From assembly GCF_003480915.1 (NCBI RefSeq), contig NZ_QUKD01000012.1:227-64226 (forward strand): a stretch of 64,000 nucleotides of DNA, written 5' to 3'. Positions 9,422-19,700 of the stretch are shown piece after piece. The notes under the pieces are model-generated. The model ran no database searches, was not told the origin of the DNA, and saw nothing but the letters and a program-made list of their open reading frames with translations. The DNA is from Parabacteroides sp. TM07-1AC (GTDB lineage: Bacteria; Bacteroidota; Bacteroidia; Bacteroidales; Tannerellaceae). Numbering within the stretch: the stretch's first letter is position 1; every line of letters begins with the position of its first letter. Made by a program: the position numbers and the translations under genes.

Positions 9422-10195
9422 TTACCACGGTCTTAACGATATTCCAAACACTAAATGAGCGTCTTCCATACGAGGATTCCAAATAGCCTGCGCAAATATA
9501 GGCAAAGAGAATGAATCGCTGAACTTTATTGCCGTACTTCCTTTGAGCGCGACGTTGGTAACAGCAAATCCGTCGTTGGTCTTCGTACCGGTATATACGC
9601 CGTAAGAGGTATAGGGAAGGAAACCGCAGGTCAGATTCAAATCTACCATTTTTACAGAGAAAGGATAGTTCAATTCGACATAAGATGAATAATTTTGATT
9701 GCCGTCGGCATCCTTATCCTGTCCGGCAAACATAGTGTACCAGGCGATCGAGAGGGGAAGTTTCTCAACCGGGAGTGTATAGGCTACGCCCGCTTCAAAA
9801 TGATGTGCCGTTTCATGGCTTTTGAAGTTGAAGTATTTGTTCGCACCTTGACCAGCCCACCAGAGGTCGGCGATGGAGAGGGTCAGACCGGAGTTTCCAA
9901 AGGTATAGGCGGCGGTGAGGTCGATCTCTTTGTTGGCGGCACCTTCCGAGGATTTGTAACCGTCGAAATCGGTCGATCCCCATGCCGTCAGGGAGAAGCT
10001 TCCGGCGCTGAATGCCAGTGTCGGTTGGAAACTTGCTCCCGTTTGGTAGAAGCCTCTCCAGATATAGGAACTCACGAGGTCACCCTGGACGGTGAAGTTT
10101 ACGGGGCTTTCGTTTTCCTCCGCTTTCAAGGCAGTAAAGGAAGATAAAGAGAAGATCAGAGAGGCTAATGTGATATTTTTAACGATAGATTTCAT
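9422..10195 (-). CDS. Outer-membrane beta-barrel protein in the kdp operon (TorF-like)
   Basis: Protein of 257 residues with a signal peptide (cleavage probably near LKAEE, residue 25) and alternating aromatic beta strands. It ends in an aromatic residue (GISLRPW), as expected for an outer-membrane barrel. It resembles the TorF family of putative porins. It sits between kdpC and kdpD, which suggests a role in potassium or cation entry through the outer membrane. That role is inferred only from position. Confidence 0.7.
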   Translation of the reverse strand: MKSIVKNITLASLIFSLSSFTALKAEENESPVNFTVQGDLVSSYIWRGFYQTGASFQPTLAFSAGSFSLTAWGSTDFDGYKSSEGAANKEIDLTAAYTFGNSGLTLSIADLWWAGQGANKYFNFKSHETAHHFEAGVAYTLPVEKLPLSIAWYTMFAGQDKDADGNQNYSSYVELNYPFSVKMVDLNLTCGFLPYTSYGVYTGTKTNDGFAVTNVALKGSTAIKFSDSFSLPIFAQAIWNPRMEDAHLVFGISLRPW

Positions 10196-10239
10196 ATTCT
10201 TATATATTCAAGTTGTTATTGTCATCTGTTTTATTCCGG

Positions 10240-10821
10240 TTATTTATTCATTGCCGCTTTCTCCAAAGCGACATTCAGTTTCAGGACATTGACCTTTTCA
10301 GGACCGAATAAACCTAACAGGGGTCCTTCCGTATTGGCATTCACCAAAGCCATCACTTTTTCAGGAGAAAGACCGCGTGCCGTCGCTACCCGTTGTACCT
10401 GCACGTATGCGGCTTTCGGAGAGATATCGGGATCGAGTCCGGAACCGCTGGCGGTGACCATCTCGGCAGGGACTTCCCCACGTTTCAGATACGGATGGTG
10501 CACCAGGAAAGTGTCGATGCGGGATTCTACTTCGGCAAGGTATTCTTCGTTGGAAGGGCCTTTGTTACTGCCGCCGGAAGAGGAAGCATCATAGCCGTCG
10601 CCCGCACAGGAGGGACGACCCCAGAAGTAAATGTCCTGCGTGAAGGTCTGGCCGACGTTTGCGGCACCTACGATCTTGCCGTTCAATTCAACAACATCCG
10701 CATTTCCTTTGTTCGGACCAGCGACTTGTGCAAAAATCCACAGGATGAAGATGTAGCATACACTGAATAAAATACAGAATGCTACGGTCAGTTTAAATGA
10801 TTTGAAAAGAGTCGATATCAT
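10240..10821 (-). CDS. kdpC: Potassium-transporting ATPase subunit C
   Basis: KdpC of 193 residues with a single N-terminal transmembrane helix (about residues 10-33) and a periplasmic domain. Family landmarks include GQTFTQDIYFWGRPS, the SGSGLDPDISP segment and an R-A-RGLS-E-V loop. KdpC stabilises KdpA-KdpB and enhances ATP affinity. It follows kdpB by 30 bp in the standard F-A-B-C order. Confidence 0.96.
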   Translation of the reverse strand: MISTLFKSFKLTVAFCILFSVCYIFILWIFAQVAGPNKGNADVVELNGKIVGAANVGQTFTQDIYFWGRPSCAGDGYDASSSGGSNKGPSNEEYLAEVESRIDTFLVHHPYLKRGEVPAEMVTASGSGLDPDISPKAAYVQVQRVATARGLSPEKVMALVNANTEGPLLGLFGPEKVNVLKLNVALEKAAMNK

Positions 10822-10851
10822 ATTATTCGTTATTTTTTAATTATTACTGCG

Positions 10852-12894
10852 TTACATAAAAAGACTGACTACCATATCGATCAGCTTGATGCCTACGAAG
10901 GGAGCAACTATACCTCCCACCCCATATATCAACAGGTTGCGGCGAAGCAAAGCGGAAGCACCGATCGGCTTGTAAGCGACCCCGCGTAAAGCCAGCGGTA
11001 TTAGGATAGGGATGATGATCGCGTTGAAAATAACCGCGCTCAGGATGGCACTCTCCGGACTATGCAGATGCATAATGTTCAGTGCAGCCAACTGCGGGAT
11101 TGCCACCATGAACAAAGCCGGTACGATCGCAAAATACTTGGCGACATCGTTTGCGATACTGAATGTAGTCAACGTACCGCGTGTCATCAGCAACTGCTTA
11201 CCGATTTCCACGATCTCGATCAGCTTTGTCGGGTCATTATCAAGATCCACCATGTTGCCAGCCTCCTTCGCTGCCTGCGTACCACTGTTCATCGCAACGC
11301 CGACATTCGCCTGTGCCAGTGCGGGAGCGTCATTCGTACCGTCACCCATCATGGCGACCAATTTTCCGGCTTCCTGCTCCTTCTTGATGTAGTTCATCTT
11401 ATCTTCCGGCTTTGCTTCGGCAATATAATCGTCCACGCCTGCCTTTTCTGCAATATATTTAGCTGTCAAAGGGTTATCTCCCGTTACCATAACCGTTTTT
11501 ACCCCCATCTTGCGTAGGCGTTCAAAACGTTCCTGGATACCCGGCTTGATGATATCCTGCAATTCGATCACACCGATAATGAAATCATCCTGCGAAACGA
11601 CCAGCGGCGTACCTCCGTTACCCGATATCTTCTCCACCAGCTCGGCTACTTCCTCCGGATACTTGTTTCCTGCCGCCTCGCTCATCTTACGGATGGCATC
11701 GAAAGCACCTTTACGGATACGTGTACCGTCTTTCAGGTCGACACCCGAACATTTTGTCTCCGCTGTAAATTTGATCATGCGTGAACCCGAAGTACTCAGG
11801 TCGCGGATGCGGACACCCTTTTCGCGTCCCAACTCTACAATCGATTTACCTTCCGGAGTTTCGTCGGACAAGGACGCCAGCAGGCAAGCCTGCACAAATG
11901 AATGTTCGTCGATCCATGTCACCGGATAAAACTGCGTAGCCTTCCGGTTACCAATCGTGATCGTTCCCGTCTTGTCGAGCAGCAAGGTATCGATATCGCC
12001 TGCCGTCTCCACAGCCTTACCCGACTTGGTGATCACATTTGCACGCAACGCCCGGTCCATACCAGCGATACCAATCGCTGAAAGCAGTCCCCCGATCGTA
12101 GTCGGTATCAGACAAACAAACAAAGAGATGAAGGCTGCGATCGTGATCTGCGTATTCGAATAATCCGCCATCGGTTTCAAGGTACCGCAAACTACCACAA
12201 ACACCAGTGTAAAACCTGCCAATAAGATCGTCAACGCAATCTCATTCGGTGTTTTCTTGCGGGACGCACCCTCGACAAGGGCAATCATCTTATCCAGGAA
12301 GCTCTCTCCCGGCTGCGTCGTCACTCTCACCCGTATCTGGTCGGACAAAACTTTCGTACCGCCCGTCACCGAACTTTTATCGCCGCCCGCTTCCCGGATC
12401 ACCGGAGCGGACTCACCTGTAATGGCACTCTCGTCGATAGATGCCAGCCCTTCGATGATCTCGCCGTCGGACGGGATCGTATCGCCTGCCTCACAGATAA
12501 AGATATCGCCTTTCTTCAGTTGCGAACTGCTTACTGTCGTAATGCTTTCATTCGCACCAACCAGCTTAGCTGGTGTTTCCTCACGGGTTTTCCGTAAACT
12601 GTCTGCCTGCGCTTTGCCACGGGCTTCGGCGATGGCTTCGGCGAAGTTGGCAAAGAGCAAGGTGACAAACAGCACAATGAATACCAATATGTTATATCCG
12701 AACGAACCTTGTGTATGATCGCCTGTCACGGCGGCCCAAAGGGTAACAAGAAGCATTACGAACGTCACGATCTCTACGATGAACATGATCGGATTCCGGA
12801 ACATCGTACGCGGGTCAAGCTTCACGAACGATTGTTTAAAACTTTCTATAACAAGCTCCTTAGGAAATAAGGAAGCAGCTTTTTTATCTTTCAT
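10852..12894 (-). CDS. kdpB: Potassium-transporting P-type ATPase subunit B
   Basis: KdpB of 680 residues, the catalytic P-type ATPase of the high-affinity potassium pump. The actuator loop TGES ([10 protein letters not shown]), the phosphorylation site LLLDKTGT, the nucleotide-domain KGA motif, MVTGDN and the hinge [13 protein letters not shown] are all present. Membrane helices lie at about 35-80, 210-275 and 580-680. It works with KdpA in the inner membrane to import potassium under limitation. Operon order and spacing (49 bp from kdpA) are standard. Confidence 0.98.
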   Translation of the reverse strand: MKDKKAASLFPKELVIESFKQSFVKLDPRTMFRNPIMFIVEIVTFVMLLVTLWAAVTGDHTQGSFGYNILVFIVLFVTLLFANFAEAIAEARGKAQADSLRKTREETPAKLVGANESITTVSSSQLKKGDIFICEAGDTIPSDGEIIEGLASIDESAITGESAPVIREAGGDKSSVTGGTKVLSDQIRVRVTTQPGESFLDKMIALVEGASRKKTPNEIALTILLAGFTLVFVVVCGTLKPMADYSNTQITIAAFISLFVCLIPTTIGGLLSAIGIAGMDRALRANVITKSGKAVETAGDIDTLLLDKTGTITIGNRKATQFYPVTWIDEHSFVQACLLASLSDETPEGKSIVELGREKGVRIRDLSTSGSRMIKFTAETKCSGVDLKDGTRIRKGAFDAIRKMSEAAGNKYPEEVAELVEKISGNGGTPLVVSQDDFIIGVIELQDIIKPGIQERFERLRKMGVKTVMVTGDNPLTAKYIAEKAGVDDYIAEAKPEDKMNYIKKEQEAGKLVAMMGDGTNDAPALAQANVGVAMNSGTQAAKEAGNMVDLDNDPTKLIEIVEIGKQLLMTRGTLTTFSIANDVAKYFAIVPALFMVAIPQLAALNIMHLHSPESAILSAVIFNAIIIPILIPLALRGVAYKPIGASALLRRNLLIYGVGGIVAPFVGIKLIDMVVSLFM

Positions 12895-12943
12895 ATTATT
12901 TATTCTTTTCGTATATCGATATGAATATTACACCTATCAATTG

Positions 12944-14656
12944 TTATCTGTAAATCGAGAAATACTCCGCAATCGGTCCCAGCGTCAGTGCAGGGAAGAA
13001 AGACAAAGCGGCTACGATAAAGATCACACTGAATGTCATCACGGCAAATGTCGCCGTATCCGTCTTTAATGTCCCTGCACTTTCCGGTATATATTTCTTC
13101 TGAGCCAGCAGTCCTGCAATGGCAACCTGCCCCACGATCGGAAGATAACGGCTGATGATCAGAGCCAGACCGGTCGTAAAGTTCCAGAAGTAAGTATTAT
13201 CGCCCAGTCCTTCAAAACCGGAACCGTTATTCGCTGAAGACGACGTATATTCGTAAAGCATCTCACTGAAACCGTGGAACCCCGGATTGTTCAGCCAACC
13301 ACCTTCCGCCTCCACAAAAGCCGGGTTATATACCCAATAGTAGCAAGCCACCGCCGTACCGATTAATATCACGAACGGATGTGCCAGCGCCACGATCGTT
13401 GCTATCTTCATTTCACGCGCCTCTACTTTTTTACCCAGGAATTCCGGCGTACGCCCTACCATTAAACCGCTGATAAAGACGGCAATGATCAGGAATGCGT
13501 AATAATTCATGAATCCTACGCCCACGCCGCCGAACCAGGTATTGATCTGCATGTTCAGCATCTCCATCATTCCCGACAGAGGCATCGTGCTGTCGTGCAT
13601 ACCGTTCACCGACCCGTTGGAGGTCACCGTCGTCGTACAACTCCACAGTGCAGTGGCTGCCGCTCCGAGCCGCGTCTCTTTTCCTTCCATCGCTCCCGCG
13701 CGCTGGTCGATTCCCATCGCCGAGATCATCGGGTTTCCCTTCGTCTCATAGTGCGTATTGATCGCAACGCTCGCCAGATAGGCAAACAACATCACTCCGA
13801 AGATCGAATAAGCCAGTTTCTTCCGTTTCAGGTAGAATCCCAATGCAAAGACCATCGCCATCGGCAAGACAAGGATTGCCCAGCATTCGACCATATTGGT
13901 CAGGTATGTCGGATTTTCCAGCGGATGCGATGAATTGACTCCGAAGTAACCGCCTCCGTTCGTCCCCAACTGTTTGATCGGGATGATAGCGGCAGCCGGA
14001 CCCTGCGAAACCATTTGTTCGGTACCTTCCAGTGTCGTCAACTTCATCTTTCCGTCAAATCCCATCGGCGTACCTTCCACGATCAGGATACAGCCAACGA
14101 TCAGGGCAAGCGGTAACAGGATACGGGTACAGCTTTTCATCAACAGATTCCAGAAGTTACCGATCGTCTGTGTCGTTTTCGATGCCATCGCCTTGAAGAC
14201 ACCCGCCAGCGCCGCCATACCGGTTGCCGCTGTAATAAACTGGAACAGCATGATCACGAACAATTGTGTAAAATAGGTCAACCCGCTCTCGCCGCTGTAA
14301 TGCTGCAAGTTACAGTTCACCATAAAGCTGATGCAGGTGTTGAACGACAGATGCGACGACTGTCCTGCGTTACCGTCGGGGTTCAGCGGCAGATACTGCT
14401 GGAAATATAAGAGCAGGACTCCCCAAAAAAACCAAAAGAGATTGATTGTCAGAAGTGCTTTCAGGAAACTTTTCCAACTCATCTCCACATTCGGGTCGAT
14501 GCCGCACAGTCTGAAAATAAAACGTTCCACCGGAGCCATGAAGTCCAGCCAGGTCTTCTCTCCTTTATATACTTTTGCGATGTACATTCCCAGCGGATAC
14601 GCCAGGACGATCATCAATACTATTTGCGTGATGCTACCTACTAATTCCGTATTCAT
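12944..14656 (-). CDS. kdpA: Potassium-transporting ATPase subunit A
   Basis: KdpA of 570 residues, the potassium-selective channel-like subunit with about ten membrane helices. It belongs to the SKT superfamily; selectivity-loop segments are recognisable at FNTCISFMVNCNLQHY, LGTNGGGYFGVNSSHP and SSSANNGSGF. The spacing to kdpF upstream is 21 bp. The whole operon appears to be transcribed from the sigma-54 type site at 14923-14939. Confidence 0.98.
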   Translation of the reverse strand: MNTELVGSITQIVLMIVLAYPLGMYIAKVYKGEKTWLDFMAPVERFIFRLCGIDPNVEMSWKSFLKALLTINLFWFFWGVLLLYFQQYLPLNPDGNAGQSSHLSFNTCISFMVNCNLQHYSGESGLTYFTQLFVIMLFQFITAATGMAALAGVFKAMASKTTQTIGNFWNLLMKSCTRILLPLALIVGCILIVEGTPMGFDGKMKLTTLEGTEQMVSQGPAAAIIPIKQLGTNGGGYFGVNSSHPLENPTYLTNMVECWAILVLPMAMVFALGFYLKRKKLAYSIFGVMLFAYLASVAINTHYETKGNPMISAMGIDQRAGAMEGKETRLGAAATALWSCTTTVTSNGSVNGMHDSTMPLSGMMEMLNMQINTWFGGVGVGFMNYYAFLIIAVFISGLMVGRTPEFLGKKVEAREMKIATIVALAHPFVILIGTAVACYYWVYNPAFVEAEGGWLNNPGFHGFSEMLYEYTSSSANNGSGFEGLGDNTYFWNFTTGLALIISRYLPIVGQVAIAGLLAQKKYIPESAGTLKTDTATFAVMTFSVIFIVAALSFFPALTLGPIAEYFSIYR

Positions 14657-14677
14657 CTTTTCATTCTCATTATTTGT

Positions 14678-14758
14678 TTAAAACTTTTCGGGCTTCACCA
14701 ATACATACATCAGATACCCGAAGATCACGAGACAGAGTATAAACAATGCGATAAACAT
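14678..14758 (-). CDS. kdpF: KdpF-like micro-protein
   Basis: A 26-residue hydrophobic peptide starting MFIALFILC and ending VKPEKF. It is preceded by AAAGGAG at good spacing and followed by kdpA after 21 bp. KdpF in other bacteria is a single-helix peptide of about 29 residues that stabilises KdpFABC. Size, helix, charged tail and position all fit. Confidence 0.85.
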   Translation of the reverse strand: MFIALFILCLVIFGYLMYVLVKPEKF

Positions 14759-14774
14759 ATCTTCTCTCCTTTCT

Positions 14775-14876
14775 TTAAATCTTTTCGAACCAATCTACAC
14801 ACTTGAAAAAGAACCAATAGCAGAGACTCCCTACTCCGCATACAAAAATCAATGATACAATCTCATTTTCTAACAT
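14775..14876 (-). CDS. 33-residue membrane micro-protein upstream of kdpF
   Basis: A short open frame begins MLENEIVSLIFVCG and ends CVDWFEKI, with one predicted helix (about residues 6-25) rich in aromatics. AAAGG lies 4 bp before the ATG, and kdpF follows after 16 bp. It would be the first gene after the sigma-54 type promoter. I do not recognise it. It could be an extra Kdp-associated peptide, a leader peptide, or a second KdpF-like subunit. Confidence 0.6.
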   Translation of the reverse strand: MLENEIVSLIFVCGVGSLCYWFFFKCVDWFEKI

Positions 14877-14922
14877 ACCTTTGTTATTTAATCGTTAATA
14901 CTAATCGTTTCGCCCTACTATA

Positions 14923-14939
14923 TGCCAAAGGCGTGCCAA
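14923..14939 (-). promoter_or_regulatory. Sigma-54 (-24/-12) type promoter of the kdp operon
   Basis: On the minus strand the site reads TTGGCACGCCTTTGGCA. It matches the consensus TGGCACG-N4-TTGCW except for G in place of the second T, and the GG-to-GC spacing of 10 bp is exact. The predicted start near 14912 leaves a 35-nt leader before the first micro-ORF. No TAnnTTTG match was found on the minus strand between the site and kdp. Confidence 0.6.
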
Positions 14940-15256
14940 AAAAGGAAGATTACCACGTGAAGATTTGATACAGAAACACTTATCTTAAAAACAAGGGTTA
15001 GGAGGCAGGAATACAACCCTACCATTTTGAAAGGGTCAGCCTACCAAAACGGAAAAACTTTATACAAAGAGCGTTATTTTTTCGTTGCTTAAAAGGATAA
15101 AAGCCTTTTTTTCATGGCTTCTGTGGATTTATGAATTATTTCACTTTCCTTAATTCATTCTGTATTAATACTCTATGGGAAATGGTAAGAATTGTATTTT
15201 CAATATGCATATCAACACATTAGCGACTAATAATCAGATAATTACAAACAAAAATA

Positions 15257-15467
15257 GTGACTAGAAAAAAGGATCGTTTTTTTTAGTCACTATTTTTTAC
15301 ATGTCGCAAAGTTAAAAAGAATTATTATAAAACAAATGAAAATCAAGTTTTTCTTACTATAAATCAGTAAAATATATCTTGATAATCAACGATACTACAA
15401 ATGTAAACCAATGTTAAATGAAAGGCATAAAAAATGACTAAAAAAAACGATCCTTTTTACTAGTCAT
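15257..15467. repeat. 211-bp segment bounded by 34-bp inverted repeats (candidate invertible element)
   Basis: The repeats at 15257-15290 and 15434-15467 are inverted copies agreeing at 31 of 34 positions. Each is also a near-palindrome with arms GTGACTA/TAGTCAC or ATGACTA/TAGTCAT. They enclose 143 A/T-rich bases holding minus-strand promoter boxes. No target-site duplication is evident. The rest of the 14877-15501 gap holds the sigma-54 site and A/T-rich DNA in which I see nothing else. Confidence 0.7.
15307..15336 (-). promoter_or_regulatory. Promoter inside the inverted-repeat segment
   Basis: On the minus strand TAACTTTG (15307-15314) is an exact -7 box and TTTG (15333-15336) lies 18 bp upstream. 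It now points left, away from the surface-protein genes. A second -7 match, TACATTTG, is at 15398-15405 on the same strand. Confidence 0.5.
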
Positions 15468-15501
15468 CACTAGATATTTCGACTGATAAACAAACCAGCA
15501 A

Positions 15502-15888
15502 ATGACAATAAACGATGATCTAAATAAAGAAAATAAGCCATCAACCGTGATTACTTATACAAGCAAGGCAGTTAATTCTTCATCCATCTGCGTGAATTAT
15601 GCATTTCCTTCATCTTATGAATCGTTTACCCGGGTGAACAACCTGTGGAAGCCCTTCAATTTAACATTTACCCGGGTGAGATTAACATTTCCTGCGTATT
15701 TGAAATTGTCGACCCGGGTGAACGGAGCATTCAACGCCTCCAATTTAACGTTTACCCGGGTGAGATTAACATTTCCCGTGTATTTGAAACTATCAACCCG
15801 GGTGAACAGGTCATTTCAGGGCTTCCACGCACTGTTTACCGTGGTAAATAAAATATTCATCCCCGATTTTACAAAAACACTAGTATAA
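15502..15888 (+). CDS. Hypothetical protein with six 14-residue repeats
   Basis: A 128-codon frame whose second half consists of six units at exactly 42-bp (14-codon) intervals. Each starts FTRV or STRV (the last FTVV) and contains ACCCGGGT in the DNA (starts 15628, 15670, 15712, 15754, 15796, with ACCGTGGT at 15838). Two 84-bp super-units (from 15657 and 15741) differ by six bases in their first 63 bases, and five of these are synonymous in this frame, which favours coding. There is no signal peptide and no clear ribosome site. It ends 21 bp before the next gene. It could instead be a non-coding palindromic repeat array. I do not recognise the family. Confidence 0.45.
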   Translation: MTINDDLNKENKPSTVITYTSKAVNSSSICVNYAFPSSYESFTRVNNLWKPFNLTFTRVRLTFPAYLKLSTRVNGAFNASNLTFTRVRLTFPVYLKLSTRVNRSFQGFHALFTVVNKIFIPDFTKTLV

Positions 15889-15909
15889 ACACTTTAAATC
15901 TAACACATT

Positions 15910-16725
15910 ATGGCAAAGATTCAATCTGCACCTAAGTCAAAAATGTCAGTCAGCGAATTTTATTATTTCTGCCTGTTTATCGTCAATTACCTGTCAGCAG
16001 CCAATTTTGCGGTACTGAAGTTCAAAACAGCCTTCAATAATTTCAAGGAGAAGTTCGACGCATACAGCGACAGCATCAACAAAATAAGCAAGATGGATTA
16101 TGACAAGAAGTCTGCCGATATGAAAAAGAAATTGAACACTTCGCGTACAGGCTTTTTCAATGTGATCTCCGGCTTGTCGGTAAGTGCCGTTGCCGATGTC
16201 AAAGGAGCGGCAACCATCCTGCTCGATCTGATCGATAAAAAATATCGGAATATGAGCAAGTTGAAATATAAGGATCTGCAATTAATGACCCTTAACTTGC
16301 TCAACGATCTTGATTCGGACGAATACAAGACGTATATCGAAAAGCTGGAACTGACAAAGATCGTCACGGCTCTTCGTACATTATATAATGAATGCATCGA
16401 ACTGGAATCGAAGTTGATCAGTGCCGAAGGTACAAACAAGCGTATGCGTAAGTCGCTTGTTACCCGTCGTGAGTTGAATGTCGCCTACGAAAGGCTGACA
16501 GACCAGCTCAATGCCCTTGCCCAGGTGGAAGGCGATACCGAATATCTGGAACTTTTCACCTGGTGGAATGCTTTGATCGACGACTACCGTGTCAAGATCT
16601 CTGCCCGCTCGGGTTCCGGCACAGGCGGTAAGACGCAAACCGACGAATCTTCGCAAACAGATCCTAATAAAGGGGTCGATAATGGCGGCGGTAGTGGTGA
16701 CGATGATCGCCCGGTAATAGAATAA
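15910..16725 (+). CDS. DUF6261-like helical protein
   Basis: A 271-residue largely alpha-helical protein with no signal peptide. The segment from ELNVAYERLTDQLNAL to WWNALIDDYRVKISAR resembles the C-terminal part of DUF6261 proteins of Bacteroidales. The tail (about 230-271) is a low-complexity Gly/Ser/Asp/Thr-rich stretch ending RPVIE. Function is unknown. It lies 19 bp before the large surface protein, so the two are probably co-transcribed. Confidence 0.6.
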   Translation: MAKIQSAPKSKMSVSEFYYFCLFIVNYLSAANFAVLKFKTAFNNFKEKFDAYSDSINKISKMDYDKKSADMKKKLNTSRTGFFNVISGLSVSAVADVKGAATILLDLIDKKYRNMSKLKYKDLQLMTLNLLNDLDSDEYKTYIEKLELTKIVTALRTLYNECIELESKLISAEGTNKRMRKSLVTRRELNVAYERLTDQLNALAQVEGDTEYLELFTWWNALIDDYRVKISARSGSGTGGKTQTDESSQTDPNKGVDNGGGSGDDDRPVIE

Positions 16726-16744
16726 CACTAACACAATAAAGAAT

Positions 16745-19700
16745 ATGAGGGAATTAATTATTTTATGTTTCACAATCTTGTTTCTCCCGCTGTCGATGGC
16801 GGCGGAAGGGACGGGGTTGAAGGTTGAAGGGGGAACACCCGGAACGGATTACAAGTATGAGGATAATACATACACTATTCTGACAGACACAGAATTAACA
16901 ATATCCGGAACGACTACAGCGGATCATATTGCTGTGGGGGAAAATGTGACAGCGAATATTATATTCAATGATTTGTCCATTAAGTTTGAAGATGGAAATA
17001 ATCCAATTAAAGGAACATGTGCCTTTTATATATATAAAAAAGCTCATGTCACAGTAACTATCACTAGTACTAATACTATTCAAAGTGGTGCACTTTTAGC
17101 TGGTATTCAGATAGAAAAAGACGCTTCCATAACAATTCAAGGGGATGGTACACTAAATGCACAAGGTGGTTGGGGAGGCGCTGGTATCGGTGCCGGAAAA
17201 GCAACTTCTTGTGGAACAATTAATATTAACAGTGGCACTGTAAATGCTTTTCCCGGAGGTTGGGCTTTTGGTTTAGGCGGAGGCTGCTTTTTAGAGATGG
17301 AGCCAACAACAGATGCTATTATTAATATAAATGGAGGAATTGTAAGTGCTGGTGGAAAAGAATGGGGTTCTTCTAGCATAAATGGTACAATAAATATAAA
17401 TGGAGGGGAGATTACTACTTCTTATCATGGAAGTAGTTTTTACAAATATAATTTCAATGGTCTACAGACTATAACAGGAGGAACATTTAATAATTATACT
17501 TTCAATAATGAAACCACAATTAAAGGTGGAACATTCACAAACTGTACCCTCAATAAGATTATATCTTTTGATGAGACTAACGCTTCTTTCTCAGATTGCA
17601 ATCTGACTTTTACAAATCCGGCAACATTAACAAAAGATTATTCAGGCTGTACTTTCAATGGAGAGATAACAATTAAAGGTGGAACATTCACAAACTGTAC
17701 CCTCAATAAGATTATATCTTTTGATGAGACTAACGCTTCTTTCTCAGATTGCAATATGACTTTTACAAATCCGGAAACATTAACAAAAGATTATTCGGGC
17801 TGTACTTTCAATGGGGAAATAACTATTAAAAGTGGGAAATTTACAAACTCTACTTTCACTGGAGAGATAACAGTTAAAAATGGAACATTTACTGACTGCA
17901 TCTTTGATGGAAAAGTCTTTTTATATAATGGCTCATCTACCGGTGATTCATCTGTAAAAGGTTCAGAATGTTATATATATGATGGAAATTGGATTTTTAA
18001 TAATAATGAGGCTGCCATTAATAGTTCAAAAGTCAATATTTATGGAGGTTCTATTAAAGCAAATGGAGTTTGGGGTGCCGGCATTGGAGGAAATAGTAGT
18101 AGTAATGGGAAAAATGTCACAATATATGGAGGATACATAACTGCAACTAGCGTGTATGGAGCCGGTATCGGTGGTGGAGATGGATATTCTGGCGGTGGTC
18201 AAGGAGGCACAACAATAATTTATGGAGGAACTGTTGTTGCTATTGTTAATTACTATGATGCAGCCAGAGGATTTGGTATTGGCTCCGGAAGAGCAAATCG
18301 TGGATCAGGCATTACTAAAATATATGGTGGTTCTATTAAAGGAACGATCGATGGTCAGCCAATAACAACTGGTGATCAACCTGTTTATTTAGGCAAGTTG
18401 GAAGTTCAAAATGTAACCGATGTTTCAGTAGATGGTAAACCTTATTATATTGATCGGAATATAGATGAGGATGATAATCTTTATTTATATATGACAGGAG
18501 ATAAGCATACTGTAACTGTGCGTACAAGTGGTAGTAATAATGTTACGACTTATAACGCGACTTATGCATCGCAAGGTGTAAATAATGACGGGACTAATAA
18601 AGGATATTTTACATTTGATAGTGGAACCTCATCAACACCCACTGAGAGCTCTTCTGTTGCTTTTAATTTCTCCAATTATGACATAATTTACGGTACAGAT
18701 AAGCTAACAGTAAAATTAACGGTGACAAATAAAGTAACAAGAACCCGTAGTGCCGCTATGAACAGTGTGCAATTGGCGTTAATAGATGAAGAGAATAATG
18801 TTTTATTGTCTGACTGGAAAGATGTTACTACAGATGGTGAATATGAATTTGAGTTTGATACAAAAAAACTCAATGCAGGTACTTATACATTAACTGCTCA
18901 GTATGGAGGAAGTAGTGAGAGTAATCCATCCAGTAAACAAGAAGTTCCATTGATTATTGCTCAGGCCGAAGGTACTAAAGCTCCCGAATATGAAGATCCT
19001 ACGCTAACGGCGATTTATAAAAATAAATTAAGCGATATTCAATTACCTACGGGATGGACGTGGGATGTACCAGAGGCAGAGGTAGGCAATGTCGGAGATA
19101 ATACATTTGCAGCAATCTTTACACCTAAGGATACAAGGAATTATAAGGTGGTTTCAAAAGATCTTACCGTAACTGTGAGTCCTTTACTTGTAAGCAAGTT
19201 GGATGACCCAAAAGTTATATCGTCCCAGCCGGTGACCTATGGCATAACGTTATCTAATATAGAAATTACTGATAAATGGAAGTGGGTAGATGGAAATACC
19301 ATACCGAGAGTTTCGTCTTGGAATTCATATCCGGCTTATTATGAAATAGAAGATGATACAAATTATGATTGGAGTAAAATAAGTGGCTATAATAAAGGTC
19401 AACATCGAGTAATAAGAGAGATTGAGCTAGATGTAAAACCAATATATTTAGAGGCTAAGGATTTTATATTCACTCCTCCGGAAAATCTGATTTATGATGA
19501 TCAAGGAAAAGAGGCGAAAGTAGAAGTAAAAGATAAAAGTATATCCTATAGCAATTTTTTTATTGAATATTATAATACTAATGGTGAATTAGTAAGAACA
19601 CCTAAAGAGCCGGGAACATATACTGTATCTATTACTTTTTTTATGTCTACTAATTATGTTTTGAAAGAAGATCCATTAACAGATCTCAGTTGGACATTTA

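Noticed and set aside
15257..15290. Plain terminator hairpin
   Set aside because: The fold is possible, but a near-identical inverted copy 143 bp away (31 of 34 positions) is not needed for termination, so I list it as a repeat pair.
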